Source: UBA6168 sp964423205 | GTDB lineage: Bacteria; Bacteroidota; Bacteroidia; Chitinophagales; Saprospiraceae | Assembly (NCBI GenBank): GCA_964423205.1 | Contig: CAYRDX010000039.1 | Span: forward strand, 1-42,341 | Direction: 5' to 3' | Length of the DNA: 42,341 nucleotides | In this document: positions 16,363-25,400 of the stretch, one piece after another | Position numbering within the stretch: position 1 is the stretch's first letter | Layout of the letters: each line of letters opens with the position of its first letter | Program-made: the position numbers and the translations under genes | Notes under the pieces: generated by a model | Database searches by the model: none | The model's input: only the letters and a program-made list of their open reading frames with translations | What the model was told of the DNA's origin: nothing

Positions 16363-16383
16363 TAGAGCCTTAAAACGAGCCTC

Positions 16384-17067
16384 ATGACAGTCAATCCGGT
16401 ATTAAATCTATATACATCCATTCAAAAAGCAGATTTCAAAAAACTGCTGAAAGGCAAGCAGTTTGTCATTCTGCAAGGGCAAATGATTTTTGAAAAAGAG
16501 GGCGAAATTTTCATTACTACGATAGACGAAAATCGAACAGATTTTACTGAGGATGACTATATGGCACTACCCGAAGGTGCTCCTTTTGAATTGATAAACG
16601 GAAAACTCATCTATATGCCCTCGCCAAACAACACCCACCAAAACGTTTCCAACAACCTCGCAAGCTATCTGACAAGGCATGTGAAAGAGAACAAATTGGG
16701 GATTGTCCGTACAGCACCAAGGGATGTTCACCTTGGTAAAGACAATATTTTTCAGCCGGATTTGATGTTCATTTCAAACGAACGTAAGCAAATATTGAAA
16801 GAGTGGGTTTATGGGTCACCCGATTTTATTGTTGAAATACTTTCCCCTGGCTCCAAACAGAAAGACAGAGGCGAAAAAATGGAAGCTTACGCAAAACATG
16901 GAGTGCAAGAATACTGGTTGATTGAACCGTATGAACATTTAGTAGAAACCTACATCAACAAAGACGGCAAGATGCAGTTGCAGGGGAAATTCGAAAAACA
17001 CGGAACAATCAAATCTCCTGTAATCCCGACTTTTGAAATCGAACTTTCAACAATCTTCGAAGATTAA
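16384..17067 (+). CDS. Uma2 family (DUF820) restriction-endonuclease-fold protein
   Basis: A 227-residue protein. After about 50 less conserved residues comes the Uma2 core: YMALPEGAPFELINGKL (Glu69), the FQPDLMFIS strand (Asp126), PDFIVEILSPGS (Glu151), then a Lys/Asp-rich turn and YAKHGVQEYWLIEP. These are the PD-(D/E)xK-like residues of the family and all appear present. Uma2 proteins are abundant in cyanobacteria and some Bacteroidota; their real substrate is unknown. The extra N-terminal segment is longer than in many members. It is a single gene with its own promoter. Its stop lies six bases from the stop of the convergent threonine aldolase frame. Confidence 0.88.
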   Translation: MTVNPVLNLYTSIQKADFKKLLKGKQFVILQGQMIFEKEGEIFITTIDENRTDFTEDDYMALPEGAPFELINGKLIYMPSPNNTHQNVSNNLASYLTRHVKENKLGIVRTAPRDVHLGKDNIFQPDLMFISNERKQILKEWVYGSPDFIVEILSPGSKQKDRGEKMEAYAKHGVQEYWLIEPYEHLVETYINKDGKMQLQGKFEKHGTIKSPVIPTFEIELSTIFED

Positions 17068-17073
17068 AGCCAT

Positions 17074-18114
17074 TCAATCCTTCCCCCGAGTACTCGGGGT
17101 CAATCCTTCCAGAATCTCAAGCGTCTTACCAAGCATCTCCTCCGTATAATCGAGGTGAGTCACGAAACGGATAGTCATGGGTCCGAAGGGAGCAGCATTG
17201 ATGCCCTTTTCTTTCAGTGTTTTCAAAAAAGAATCAGCGGTAAGTGGCGGCTTCAGGTCGAAGATGACGATGTTGGTTTGTACTGGGCGCACACTTTCCA
17301 CCCAGGGTAGAGCTTCCAGGGTTTTTCCGAGGATTTTTGCGCGGTCGTTGTCTTTTTTAAGTCTTTGAATGTGATTGTCAAGGGCGTAAGTGCCCGCAGC
17401 GGCAAGATAACCTGCCTGCCGCATGCCACCGCCCATGACCTTACGGAAGCGACGGGCGTTTTTGATAAAATCTGCATCGCCGATGAGCAGAGAGCCAACC
17501 GGTGCGCCTAGACCTTTCGACAGGCAAATGGAAATACTGTCGAATAGCGAACCCCAGTCTTTGGTGCTTTCTCCAGTTTCAACTAACGCATTGAAAAGGC
17601 GTGCTCCGTCGAGGTGCAGGCGCAGCCCGCGCTTGCGGCAAAGTTGGCTGATAGGGCGCACTTCATCGAGGGTATAATAACTTCCTCCACCCTTGTTGGC
17701 GGTATTTTCAATGACAACCAGGCGACTCAGTGGCAGCCAGTCGTGCACGGGTTTGATGGCGGTTTCTATCTGGTCGGCTGTGATTTTCCCGTTGGTTCCG
17801 GCGATTAGATTGATGGCAGCGCCTGAGTTAAATGCATAACCCCCGGTTTCATATTGATACACATGCGAATAGTGGTCGAGGATGACTTCGTCGAGCGGCT
17901 GTGTGTGACACTTAACCGCAATCTGATTCGTCATGGTGCCCGAAGGGCAAAACAATGCAGACTCTTTGCCAAACATGGCTGCTGCCTTTGCCTGCAAGGC
18001 ATTCACCGTGGGGTCTTCATTGAAAACGTCGTCACCAACTTCAGCATTCAGCATAGCCTGCAGCATGGCAGGTGTGGGTTTGGTAACGGTATCGGAGATA
18101 AGATTGATAGTCAT
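17074..18114 (-). CDS. ltaE: low-specificity L-threonine aldolase
   Basis: A 346-residue PLP enzyme that splits L-threonine (and allo-threonine) to glycine and acetaldehyde. The family signatures are present: ISDTVTKPTPAM at the start, PSGTMTNQIA near residue 57, HLDGAR (Asp169) and the PLP lysine Lys200 in SICLSKGLGAPVGS. I choose ATG 18114 (MTINLISDT). An in-frame ATG at 18177 would add 21 residues encoded by heptamer repeat and a CCCCTTCGGGG hairpin. At the other end the last nine residues (LTPSTRGKD) are encoded by the CCCCGAGTACTCGGGG palindrome and its flanks, so the natural C-terminus has been extended by repeat sequence. The enzyme core is intact. Confidence 0.93.
   Translation of the reverse strand: MTINLISDTVTKPTPAMLQAMLNAEVGDDVFNEDPTVNALQAKAAAMFGKESALFCPSGTMTNQIAVKCHTQPLDEVILDHYSHVYQYETGGYAFNSGAAINLIAGTNGKITADQIETAIKPVHDWLPLSRLVVIENTANKGGGSYYTLDEVRPISQLCRKRGLRLHLDGARLFNALVETGESTKDWGSLFDSISICLSKGLGAPVGSLLIGDADFIKNARRFRKVMGGGMRQAGYLAAAGTYALDNHIQRLKKDNDRAKILGKTLEALPWVESVRPVQTNIVIFDLKPPLTADSFLKTLKEKGINAAPFGPMTIRFVTHLDYTEEMLGKTLEILEGLTPSTRGKD
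17075..17110. repeat. CCCCGAGTACTCGGGG palindrome flanked by direct CAATCCTTCC repeats
   Basis: The palindrome at 17084-17099 is flanked on both sides by CAATCCTTCC (17075-17084 and 17101-17110). This is what insertion with target duplication, or expansion of the host repeat, would leave. It encodes the last residues and stop region of the threonine aldolase. Confidence 0.85.
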
Positions 18115-18116
18115 TT

Positions 18117-18178
18117 TTTTATTGCTATTGGCTATTGGCTGCTTGCCCCTTCGGGGTTGGCTATTGGCTCTTGGCATG
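18117..18178. repeat. heptamer array with CCCCTTCGGGG hairpin upstream of ltaE
   Basis: GCTATTG/TTGGCTA units (18124-18145) are interrupted by the hairpin CCCCTTCGGGG (about 18147-18157) and resume as TTGGCTA, TTGGCTC, TTGGCAT. It abuts the ltaE start codon region and is open in frame. Confidence 0.85.
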
Positions 18179-18200
18179 TGACAGCTTAGGCTAACTTAAT

Positions 18201-18262
18201 TTCCAATTTCCCCCGAGTACTCGGGGTCCAATTTCCTCCCGAGTGCTAGGGACCAATTTCCT
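18201..18262. repeat. CCAATTT heptamers with two palindrome copies
   Basis: CAATTTC units flank a perfect CCCCGAGTACTCGGGG (18211-18226) and then a decayed copy, CCCGAGTGCTAGGG (18238-18251). Each palindrome sits between repeats of CCAATTTCC, as seen again at 20450-20492. Confidence 0.85.
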
Positions 18263-18335
18263 GTAAACCTCCGGCAAAAGTAATAAATACTGCCTCCTAA
18301 AAAGCACAGGCTGAAATACAGTAAGCATGACATCC

Positions 18336-18350
18336 GTGATTCCGAATCAC
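18336..18350. promoter_or_regulatory. 15-bp perfect inverted repeat upstream of glgP
   Basis: GTGATTC and GAATCAC face each other around one base, about 148 bases before the glgP ATG. The size suits a dimeric repressor or activator site. No regulator gene is adjacent, so the assignment is tentative. The rest of 18263-18497 shows no gene. Confidence 0.35.
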
Positions 18351-18497
18351 CCGGTCACTTTCAAACAGATTTGACAAATTTTGAAAAATTGCCAAATCTC
18401 TCAAATTGGTGCTTTTCATTTTCCCTACTTTTACCGCGCCCAACAAATACAACCCATCTGTCTGGCTCAGACGTTATCACAACAAAAACCATTGCAC

Positions 18498-20327
18498 ATG
18501 CCAAAACGCACTTCCAAACCATTAACCCACAACCCCGAGCCCCGAGGCTTCGGGGGGGCACGCCAAACAACCATACTTCCCCGGGTTGCCTACTTCTGCA
18601 TGGAGTATGGGTTGCAATCAGATTTTAAGATTTACGCAGGAGGACTCGGTATTCTTGCCGGCGACTACCTGAAAGGCGCAAAAGATCATGGATTTCCCAT
18701 CGTGGGAATTGGAATCCTATGGAAACAGGGTTACGGAGAGCAGATGATAGATGAAGCAGGTCGTCCTTATGATGCCTACAAGAATAAACGCTACGACTTT
18801 CTGAAAGACACCGGTATAAAGGTGAATGTGGACATCCGGGGTTGCAATGTGGCCTGCAAGGTTTGGCTGGTTGACAACTTTGGAAATTCACCGCTTTACC
18901 TGCTCGATACAGACCTGCCGGAAAATGCAGATACATGGATAAGTGGCCAGCTTTATGGTTGGTTCGGGGAAGAGCGTATTGCTCAGGAAATGGTGCTAGG
19001 CATTGGTGGAGTCAGAGCATTAAGGGCTTTAGGAATAGAGGTAGATGTCTATCATTTCAATGAAGGACATGCCTTGTTCGCTGGATTTGAATTGTTGCGA
19101 GAGGAGATGGAAGGTGTGAGAGAAAAGAGAAAAGAGAAAAGGGACAACCCCAAAGGGACAAGCAGACAAGAGAAAAGTGGGGTTTGGAATCAATTTAAAA
19201 AGCCTCTGTCCTTCAAAAAAGCGCTGAAAAAAGTACGTGAGAAAATAGTTTTCACGACTCATACACCAGTCATTCAGGGAAATGAATCACATCCCATCCG
19301 CCGGCTCATGTATATGGGGGCGAATATGCATTTGTCGGAGAAACAACTGCTCAAAATCGGCGCCATTAAAGGCAATAAAACCGATTTCAATATGACTGTA
19401 GGTGGATTGCGGCTTAGCCGCAAAGCCAACGCAGTAGCGCAATTGCATGGTGAAACAGCCAATCAGATGTGGGCGCACGTGAAAAAACGGGTGGAGATTG
19501 TTGCTATTACTAATGGAATTCATTTGCCTACCTGGGTAGATACTAGTATGCAGAAAGCGGCAGGCAGTATGCAGTTTATTGGAAACAACTCCTCAAATCC
19601 TCAGTTGTCATCCCGTCAGGGACTCAACTCCTCATTATGGGACATCCATATAAGGAACAAGAAGATGCTGGTAAAATTGGTGAAGGAACGGACGGGAACA
19701 CAACTCGATGCCAAAAAGCTGATAATTGGATTTTCCCGTCGTGCAGTGGCCTACAAACGCAGCAACCTGATTTTTACCAATCCTAAAATAATTGGGCCCT
19801 TACTCAAAGACCAAACCGTGCAGATTGTCTTTTCAGGTAAATCACACCCACTCGATGATGTCGGCAAAGAAATAGTGGCCAACCTCGTGGCCATGAGCTG
19901 CAAGTACCCCAACTCGGTTGTTTTCCTCGAAAACTACGACATGACCATCGGTGCAGCCCTGACCCGCGGAGCAGATGTTTGGCTCAACAATCCTGTGCGA
20001 CCAAAAGAAGCGAGCGGCACCAGCGGCATGAAGGCAGCCATGAATGGCGTTTTGAATTTGAGTACTCTGGACGGATGGTGGCCGGAAGCTTGCCAGCACG
20101 GTGTGAATGGCTGGCAGATCGGTGATGCTTATGAACACGAAGACCAGGCGAAACAGGACAAACACGACCTGAAGGCGTTGTACAGAGTACTGCAGGAGGA
20201 AGTCATTCCCACTTATTACAAAAACCGAAAAAAATGGGTGGCCATGATGCAGTCGAGCATCGAAAGCACCTCAGAGGCTTTTTCCGTGAAACGGATGTTG
20301 GAGGAGTATTATGAGAAGTTATATTAG
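18498..20327 (+). CDS. glgP: alpha-glucan (glycogen) phosphorylase, short GT35 type
   Basis: A 609-residue enzyme that releases glucose-1-phosphate from glycogen-like glucans. It starts near the family's YFCMEYGL and KIYAGGLGILAGDYLKGAKD motif, with YHFNEGHALFA, TTHTPVIQGNE and ITNGIHLPTWV following. The PLP lysine is Lys512 in EASGTSGMKAAMNGVLNLS, followed by DGWWPEAC. This is the short form (about 550-600 residues) lacking much of the N-terminal domain of E. coli GlgP. I use ATG 18498; an upstream in-frame TTG at 18381 reads unlikely sequence. Two parts are repeat-derived: about residues 13-20, over palindrome CCCCGAGGCTTCGGGG (18540-18555), and about residues 208-228, over AGAAAAG heptamers. 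The stop codon TAG belongs to the first unit of the next heptamer array. Confidence 0.9.
   Translation: MPKRTSKPLTHNPEPRGFGGARQTTILPRVAYFCMEYGLQSDFKIYAGGLGILAGDYLKGAKDHGFPIVGIGILWKQGYGEQMIDEAGRPYDAYKNKRYDFLKDTGIKVNVDIRGCNVACKVWLVDNFGNSPLYLLDTDLPENADTWISGQLYGWFGEERIAQEMVLGIGGVRALRALGIEVDVYHFNEGHALFAGFELLREEMEGVREKRKEKRDNPKGTSRQEKSGVWNQFKKPLSFKKALKKVREKIVFTTHTPVIQGNESHPIRRLMYMGANMHLSEKQLLKIGAIKGNKTDFNMTVGGLRLSRKANAVAQLHGETANQMWAHVKKRVEIVAITNGIHLPTWVDTSMQKAAGSMQFIGNNSSNPQLSSRQGLNSSLWDIHIRNKKMLVKLVKERTGTQLDAKKLIIGFSRRAVAYKRSNLIFTNPKIIGPLLKDQTVQIVFSGKSHPLDDVGKEIVANLVAMSCKYPNSVVFLENYDMTIGAALTRGADVWLNNPVRPKEASGTSGMKAAMNGVLNLSTLDGWWPEACQHGVNGWQIGDAYEHEDQAKQDKHDLKALYRVLQEEVIPTYYKNRKKWVAMMQSSIESTSEAFSVKRMLEEYYEKLY
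19119..19180. repeat. AGAAAAG heptamer array inside glgP
   Basis: Three AGAAAAG units (19119-19140) are followed by a hairpin-like ACCCCAAAGGG word and GGACAAG / CAGACAAG units, then AGAAAAG again. It translates to a Lys/Arg/Glu-rich loop between conserved GT35 motifs (GHALFAGFELL before, TTHTPV after), the expected place for a tolerated surface insertion. Confidence 0.75.
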
Positions 20328-20492
20328 CATTTGGCTTTTGGCACTTAGCATTTGGCTTTTGGCATTTGGCATTTGGCTTTTGGCTTTTGGCTTTTGGCTT
20401 TTGGCATTTGGCTTTTGGCACTTGGTTCTTGGTTCTTGGGTCTTGACTATTTCCAATTTCCAATTTCCCCCGAGCACTCGGGGTCCAATTTC
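20324..20492. repeat. long heptamer array (TTTGGCT / TTTGGCA) ending in palindrome
   Basis: About 17 units of seven bases, mostly TTTGGCT or TTTGGCA, then CTTGGTT, CTTGGGT and CTTGACT, from the glgP stop to about 20447. CAATTTC units follow, holding CCCCGAGCACTCGGGG (20468-20483), a one-base variant of the recurring palindrome. Because 7 is not a multiple of 3, the array has no stop in several frames on both strands and gives shadow reading frames with a 7-residue period. No gene is seen before 20620. Confidence 0.93.
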
Positions 20493-20619
20493 CTTTTGCC
20501 TTTTAACTCTATGTGAAAAACTCAAGAAATCACCATCTTTTGATACAAATTAATATCCTGGCCACCCGACAAGAGACTTAAAAATCAATGCGGGGTCTAA
20601 AAATCAAAATTCAAATGCC

Positions 20620-22062
20620 ATGAAAAATACCATATTGAGTAAGCGTTTCTTAGCCTTTTTGGGTTTAATCGTTTTCCTGGGAATCAGTTGTGCCGTGAAC
20701 CCGGTAACAGGCAAAAAAGAGTTCATGCTCTTGTCAGAAAACCAGGAAAAGGCCATGGGTGTATCCTACGACCCGGAAATCATCAAAGAATTTGGCCTTT
20801 ATCCCGATGAAAAACTGCAGGCTTTCATCAATGAGAAAGGCAATGAAATGGCGGCCATCAGCCATCGTCCAAATCTGGGCTACGAATTCCGCATCCTCGA
20901 TTCACCGGTTGTCAATGCCTTTGCCCTGCCCGGCGGTTATGTTTATTTCACACGAGGTATTATGGCTCACTTTAACAATGAGGCAGAATTTGCCGGAGTG
21001 CTGGGTCACGAAATCGGGCATATCACTGCCCGCCATTCTGCGAAGCAGTACAGCAATTCCGTACTGGCTCAACTGGGTTTGATAGTCGGCATGGTGGTAT
21101 CGGAAGATTTTGCCCAATATTCCGATTTGGCTTCGGTAGGGTTGCAGTTGATGTTTCTGAAATTCAGCCGCAATCACGAAAGCCAGTCTGATAAACTTGG
21201 TGTGGAGTACTCCACCAAAGCCGGCTACAATGCTCATGAAATGGCTGATTTTTTCAACACACTCAGTCGGCTTAGTGAAAAAGCAGGGCAACGAATACCT
21301 ACTTTTCTATCTACTCACCCCGACCCAGGTGACCGATTTAATACTGTTCACGCGTTAGCCTCCAAAGAGCAGGCAAAAACGAAAGCAACCAATTTGAAGG
21401 TGAACAGGGACAGTTATCTTCAAATGATAGACGGTATCGTATATGGTGAAGACCCGCGTCAGGGCTTTGTCGAAAACAACATGTTTTACCATCCGGAATT
21501 GAAATTCCAGTTTCCGGTGCCCGTTGACTGGCAAACGATGAATTCTCCTTCACAGGTGCAAATGGCTCCTAAAGATGGCAAAGCACTTATCGTGCTGACA
21601 CTGGCACAGGGTAATTCCTTAACCGAAGCTCAACAAAATGCCATTGCCCAGGACAGCCTTAAGGTTATTAGCTCACGCAACATGAATGTCAATGGCAATC
21701 AGGCCATCGAAATGGTAGCTGACCTGAATGCCAAAGTTCGGCTCATGATGTACCTGATTCAGTACAATGGATTGATATACAAATTTACCGGACTCGCTGA
21801 AACTCCCAATTTTACTATATACACAGGTATTTTTGAAAATGTTTTCCGCAATTTCCGGGTGCTCACTGACCAGTCAAAGTTAAATGTTAAACCAGAAAGG
21901 TTAGCCATTAAGACTGTCCAGTCCAGCAGCACATTGGCCGAAGCCCTCAGTAACTATGGTGTGCCGAATGACCGTTTGGAGGAATTTTCCATTTTGAATG
22001 GTAAACTCTTAAGTGACCAGGTGGAGAGGGGTACATTGATAAAAGTGGTGGAAAAACGATGA
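20620..22062 (+). CDS. M48 family metalloprotease, lipoprotein
   Basis: A 480-residue protein with a lipoprotein signal; the lipobox LGISC puts the lipidated Cys at residue 24. The M48 zinc site is HEIGH at residues 130-134 with the third ligand Glu187 in NHESQSDKLG. The mature N-terminus has NPVTGKKEFMLLSENQE, typical of BepA/LoiP-like proteases. The region after about 280 is not catalytic. The last 55 residues (SSTLAEALSNYG...ILNGKLLSDQVERGTLIKVV) form a small C-terminal module common in Bacteroidota members. The likely job is quality control of outer-membrane proteins in the periplasm. It is a single gene, followed by a heptamer array and a MITE-like element. Confidence 0.92.
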   Translation: MKNTILSKRFLAFLGLIVFLGISCAVNPVTGKKEFMLLSENQEKAMGVSYDPEIIKEFGLYPDEKLQAFINEKGNEMAAISHRPNLGYEFRILDSPVVNAFALPGGYVYFTRGIMAHFNNEAEFAGVLGHEIGHITARHSAKQYSNSVLAQLGLIVGMVVSEDFAQYSDLASVGLQLMFLKFSRNHESQSDKLGVEYSTKAGYNAHEMADFFNTLSRLSEKAGQRIPTFLSTHPDPGDRFNTVHALASKEQAKTKATNLKVNRDSYLQMIDGIVYGEDPRQGFVENNMFYHPELKFQFPVPVDWQTMNSPSQVQMAPKDGKALIVLTLAQGNSLTEAQQNAIAQDSLKVISSRNMNVNGNQAIEMVADLNAKVRLMMYLIQYNGLIYKFTGLAETPNFTIYTGIFENVFRNFRVLTDQSKLNVKPERLAIKTVQSSSTLAEALSNYGVPNDRLEEFSILNGKLLSDQVERGTLIKVVEKR

Positions 22063-22068
22063 GGTATG

Positions 22069-22130
22069 AACGATGAGAGATGAGATATGAGAGATGAGAT
22101 ATGAGAGATGGGATATGAGATATGAGATGA
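22069..22130. repeat. GATATGA / GAGATGA heptamer array
   Basis: About eight units of seven bases (GAGATGA, GATATGA alternating with small changes) start a few bases after the M48 stop. This is another example of an array placed directly at a gene end. Confidence 0.88.
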
Positions 22131-22162
22131 ATTGTGCGGTAATTATTGAGGGTCTGACTGGT

Positions 22163-22373
22163 AGTCAAATGTCGTCAACTTAAGGGTCAATCCTTCAAGC
22201 CAGGCCCTCTATTCATAGTTATATGTTAAGTCTCAGGGGCGTAGCCCCGATACCGTTTATAGAGAATTGGCCAATGTGTCATTGAGGGGCGTAGCCCCGG
22301 CACGGTTTAAAACCGCAGGATTAGTCAAGGTCATACCCGGAGTCTATTTTTCTTAAGTTGACGACATTTGACT
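22163..22373. mobile_element. MITE-like element with perfect 22-bp inverted ends
   Basis: Positions 22163-22184 and 22352-22373 are exact reverse complements; the inner part of each is GTCGTCAACTTAAG. The element is 211 bases long and non-coding. It holds two GGGGCGTAGCCCC hairpins (22236-22248 and 22286-22298), each followed by a CGTTTA or CGGTTTA word, plus CGGTTTAAAACCG (22303-22315). GGTAGTC occurs just outside the left end (22160-22166, overlapping it) and again at 22374-22380 and 22400-22406. Size and ends suit a non-autonomous transposon, but no matching transposase lies in the window. A transcribed RNA structure is the alternative. Confidence 0.65.
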
Positions 22374-22430
22374 GGTAGTCTGGCCCTCAATTCATGACAG
22401 GTAGTCAGGCTCTCAATTCCTACTCACCTG

Positions 22431-25400
22431 TTACGGTTTGAAAATTTTAGTGCTTAACGACCTTTTTCTGCCCTTTGCATAAACAGCGATTATTTTACTG
22501 CCATCTTCAAGAGGCAGACGATATACCCCTTTTCCTTCCAGTGATTTATGAATTAGGGCCCTACCCAAAAGATCTGTTATTTTTATTTCTGTTATTTCAT
22601 CCACCATGGTTAGATCCACTATAATGTCACCTTCTGAATAATAAATTCTTGCCGGTAGTTTTTCCTTAAGATGGCCACTATGGGGAGCAAAATGCAGAAT
22701 AAAACGGTCTCGTAATTCAGTAGTCTTACCAGTAAATTTGTAGGTTGGCGAACTTCTCAAATCGTGCAGAGTTTTTGTAATTCTATCTTCAAGTATGAGG
22801 TATTCAAAATACTCCTGGTCAAAAGTGACGCTTAAAGTGTAGTCTCCATTTGCGCCTGGAATAAAATAAACGATTTCCTGAGGGTTTTCTTCAATGTCAG
22901 TGTAATAGGCGACAGACAAGTCATTTCCTTTAAATCGCAAGTAAGCAGAAGGAGCCGTCTTTTTAGGGCTGAAAATTTTGGCAGCGCCAGCTTCATTTCT
23001 CGGAAAACCAAAGTGTAATAAAGTCTCATCGAACCCGTAACCATCATTTGATTCCACCCTAACCTTAATCTTTTGATTCATTCCATTTGGAGGAGGTGAG
23101 AACCATGCGCTTGCACCGCTATGCACCCTTGTTGTGTTGCTGAAACCTATATTCCCATTGGAGGAGGCTCTGACAAAAAAACCCTGCATTGGTGCAATGA
23201 ATTGTGTCACTCCATTCGTACCGGAACCAGATCCAAATGAGTTGACCACGCCATAATTGTTCGCAGCCGGATTCCATAACCATAGGTCATAACCACTTCC
23301 ACTTGGCATCAGCATGTTTCGTGACCAACCGGTAACACTCCTCCAATCGATCGAGGATGGATAGGGATTGCCGATGAGGTTGAATCCCTTCAGGCTGTCG
23401 GGGGGGGCGTTTTGGGTGATGCTGAAATTGTAATTTCCATTGTGCAGTGTGCCCGCAAAAGATTTGGTAGGATTGGCTGCCTGTACTGAGTACAGATAGC
23501 CCCTTCCCGTGACAAAGTTGGAGGAAGGGTGAATGGAATCCCACTTTGGTGCCACTGTAGTATTGAGATGATAAACCCAGCATGGTGTAGGTTCATCCCA
23601 CACATACAGGTCGTAGCCCGTACCATTGCCGTAAGTTCCGGCGGGTATCCAGGTGCCGCTGATGCTCTGGTTTGAAACAGGTGAGGAAAGGAAATGCCAG
23701 TCCTCGGCAGCTCCGGAAATATAGCGCTCAACAGTTGCAGGAACATTGGCTGTGTTGTGAATTAATGAGGCCGTACCAGCTACATCAGATTTCAGGACAA
23801 AACCTGCCGCTCCAGAAAGATTGACGATAGTTCCGGTGACATATAATTGTTTGCCTGAATTAATTTCAAACCGTTTTCCAGGGTTAATGGTGAGTGTTCC
23901 TGAAACGGTTGCTTCTGTGGATGTGTTTAGTCTTACGGCAACTGCATTGTTGATGGTGATGTTTGCAAAAATAACAGGATTATCACCAGTAATTATTTGT
24001 GCAGTGGTGCCATTAAGGTTTAAAGTATTGGAAGCATTGGCAGTAAATTGTCCATTTATGGATAAATTGCCACTTATGAAATGTTCAAAAGCGCCAGTTG
24101 AAAATGCAGAAGAATTCGCTAAAGAAAGGTTCCCGTGAATCTCCAGAGATGCGGCGGCGGTTACTGAGGATGTTCCTGAGAGTGACATGGTTCCAAAAAC
24201 GTGCACAAGAGAAGCCGGAAAAGCCTTTAGGCCTGATCCGCTCAATGTCAGGTGGTGGTAACCCGGAGTAGAGCCATTAGGTATGATCACGGTTTGGTTG
24301 GTCCCATTATACTCGATGGTGTTGCTGTTTGCTGTCGCGTCAAGAGTGCCATTATTCACCAAGGAACCGGAAATTCGGATGGTGCAGCCCGTTTCCGGCG
24401 CAAGGTAAGCACCCGACATTACCGAAAGACTGTTGAAATTGGTGGTTCCTGAAATGGTATTGTTTGCTCCATAGAAATTCACAGTACTGCTTCCAGCTAT
24501 GAAGGTTCCATTGTTATTTTCCCAGGTATTGGAATTGAATCCCCGAATGTTCAATTGGGAGCAGGATGTTCCGTCAATAATACCATTAGCCTGAATACTG
24601 ATGCTAAACACATTTACTGTTGACAATAAAACCGGATCGTAGTTGGTTGTGGCTGCATTCGGTATGGCAATTCTCGTAAATTGGGAAGGTAGTACTGATG
24701 GGGTCCAATTATTGGCATTGTTCCAGGTTGAGGATACACTTCCATTCCAGGTAATTGTGATGTTGGCTGAGTTAGCCATGCTGATTTCCATTTGGCCGAA
24801 CGCTGTTCCCCATTGCTCAATTGCTACATCTGTCAAAATCAGGGTTTTATTTACAGTGTCAATACCTGTCCTTCCCAGCTCTAAAATATTAGGGCCTGGT
24901 GTCCACATCCAGAACACGAGCTGTTCTTCAACGTTGGAATTCAGTTCGCTGTCTATGTAATGTGCGGTAATGGTAGCAAAGCAACCGGAACCTCCGGTTT
25001 GAATGAACTCGTAAACCCTTTGTATGGCTTCAGTCTTCCATGAAGGCGAAGTGCCTATTCTGATTTTTACTTTAATTTCGCTTGGCAGTGTGCCACCGGA
25101 TGCGAAGTTCACGGTAGTACCACTGTGTCCCATTGTGTAATTGGTACCAGCATTAATGGTTGTCCTTCTGATTATACCTGTAACGTCACCAATACCTGTG
25201 GTAGTGGCAGTGGCGCCCATGGTAAGTGTGTGGCTGCCCATATCGAGCAGCCCCGCACTCTGTGAAGCATTTTCATTAACTAAATTCAAAATGCCATTGA
25301 CAGATAAATCTTTTTCTGCACTCAGGCCTGAGGTCGACAATATATTCAGATGTTCAAAAGCAGTTGTCGATGCTGTTCCTCTGATTTTTTGTGTATCGGA

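Noticed and set aside
20203..20553. Open frames on both strands over the TTTGGCT array
   Set aside because: A 7-base repeat without stops is open in several frames; the peptides are pure repeat (7-residue period).
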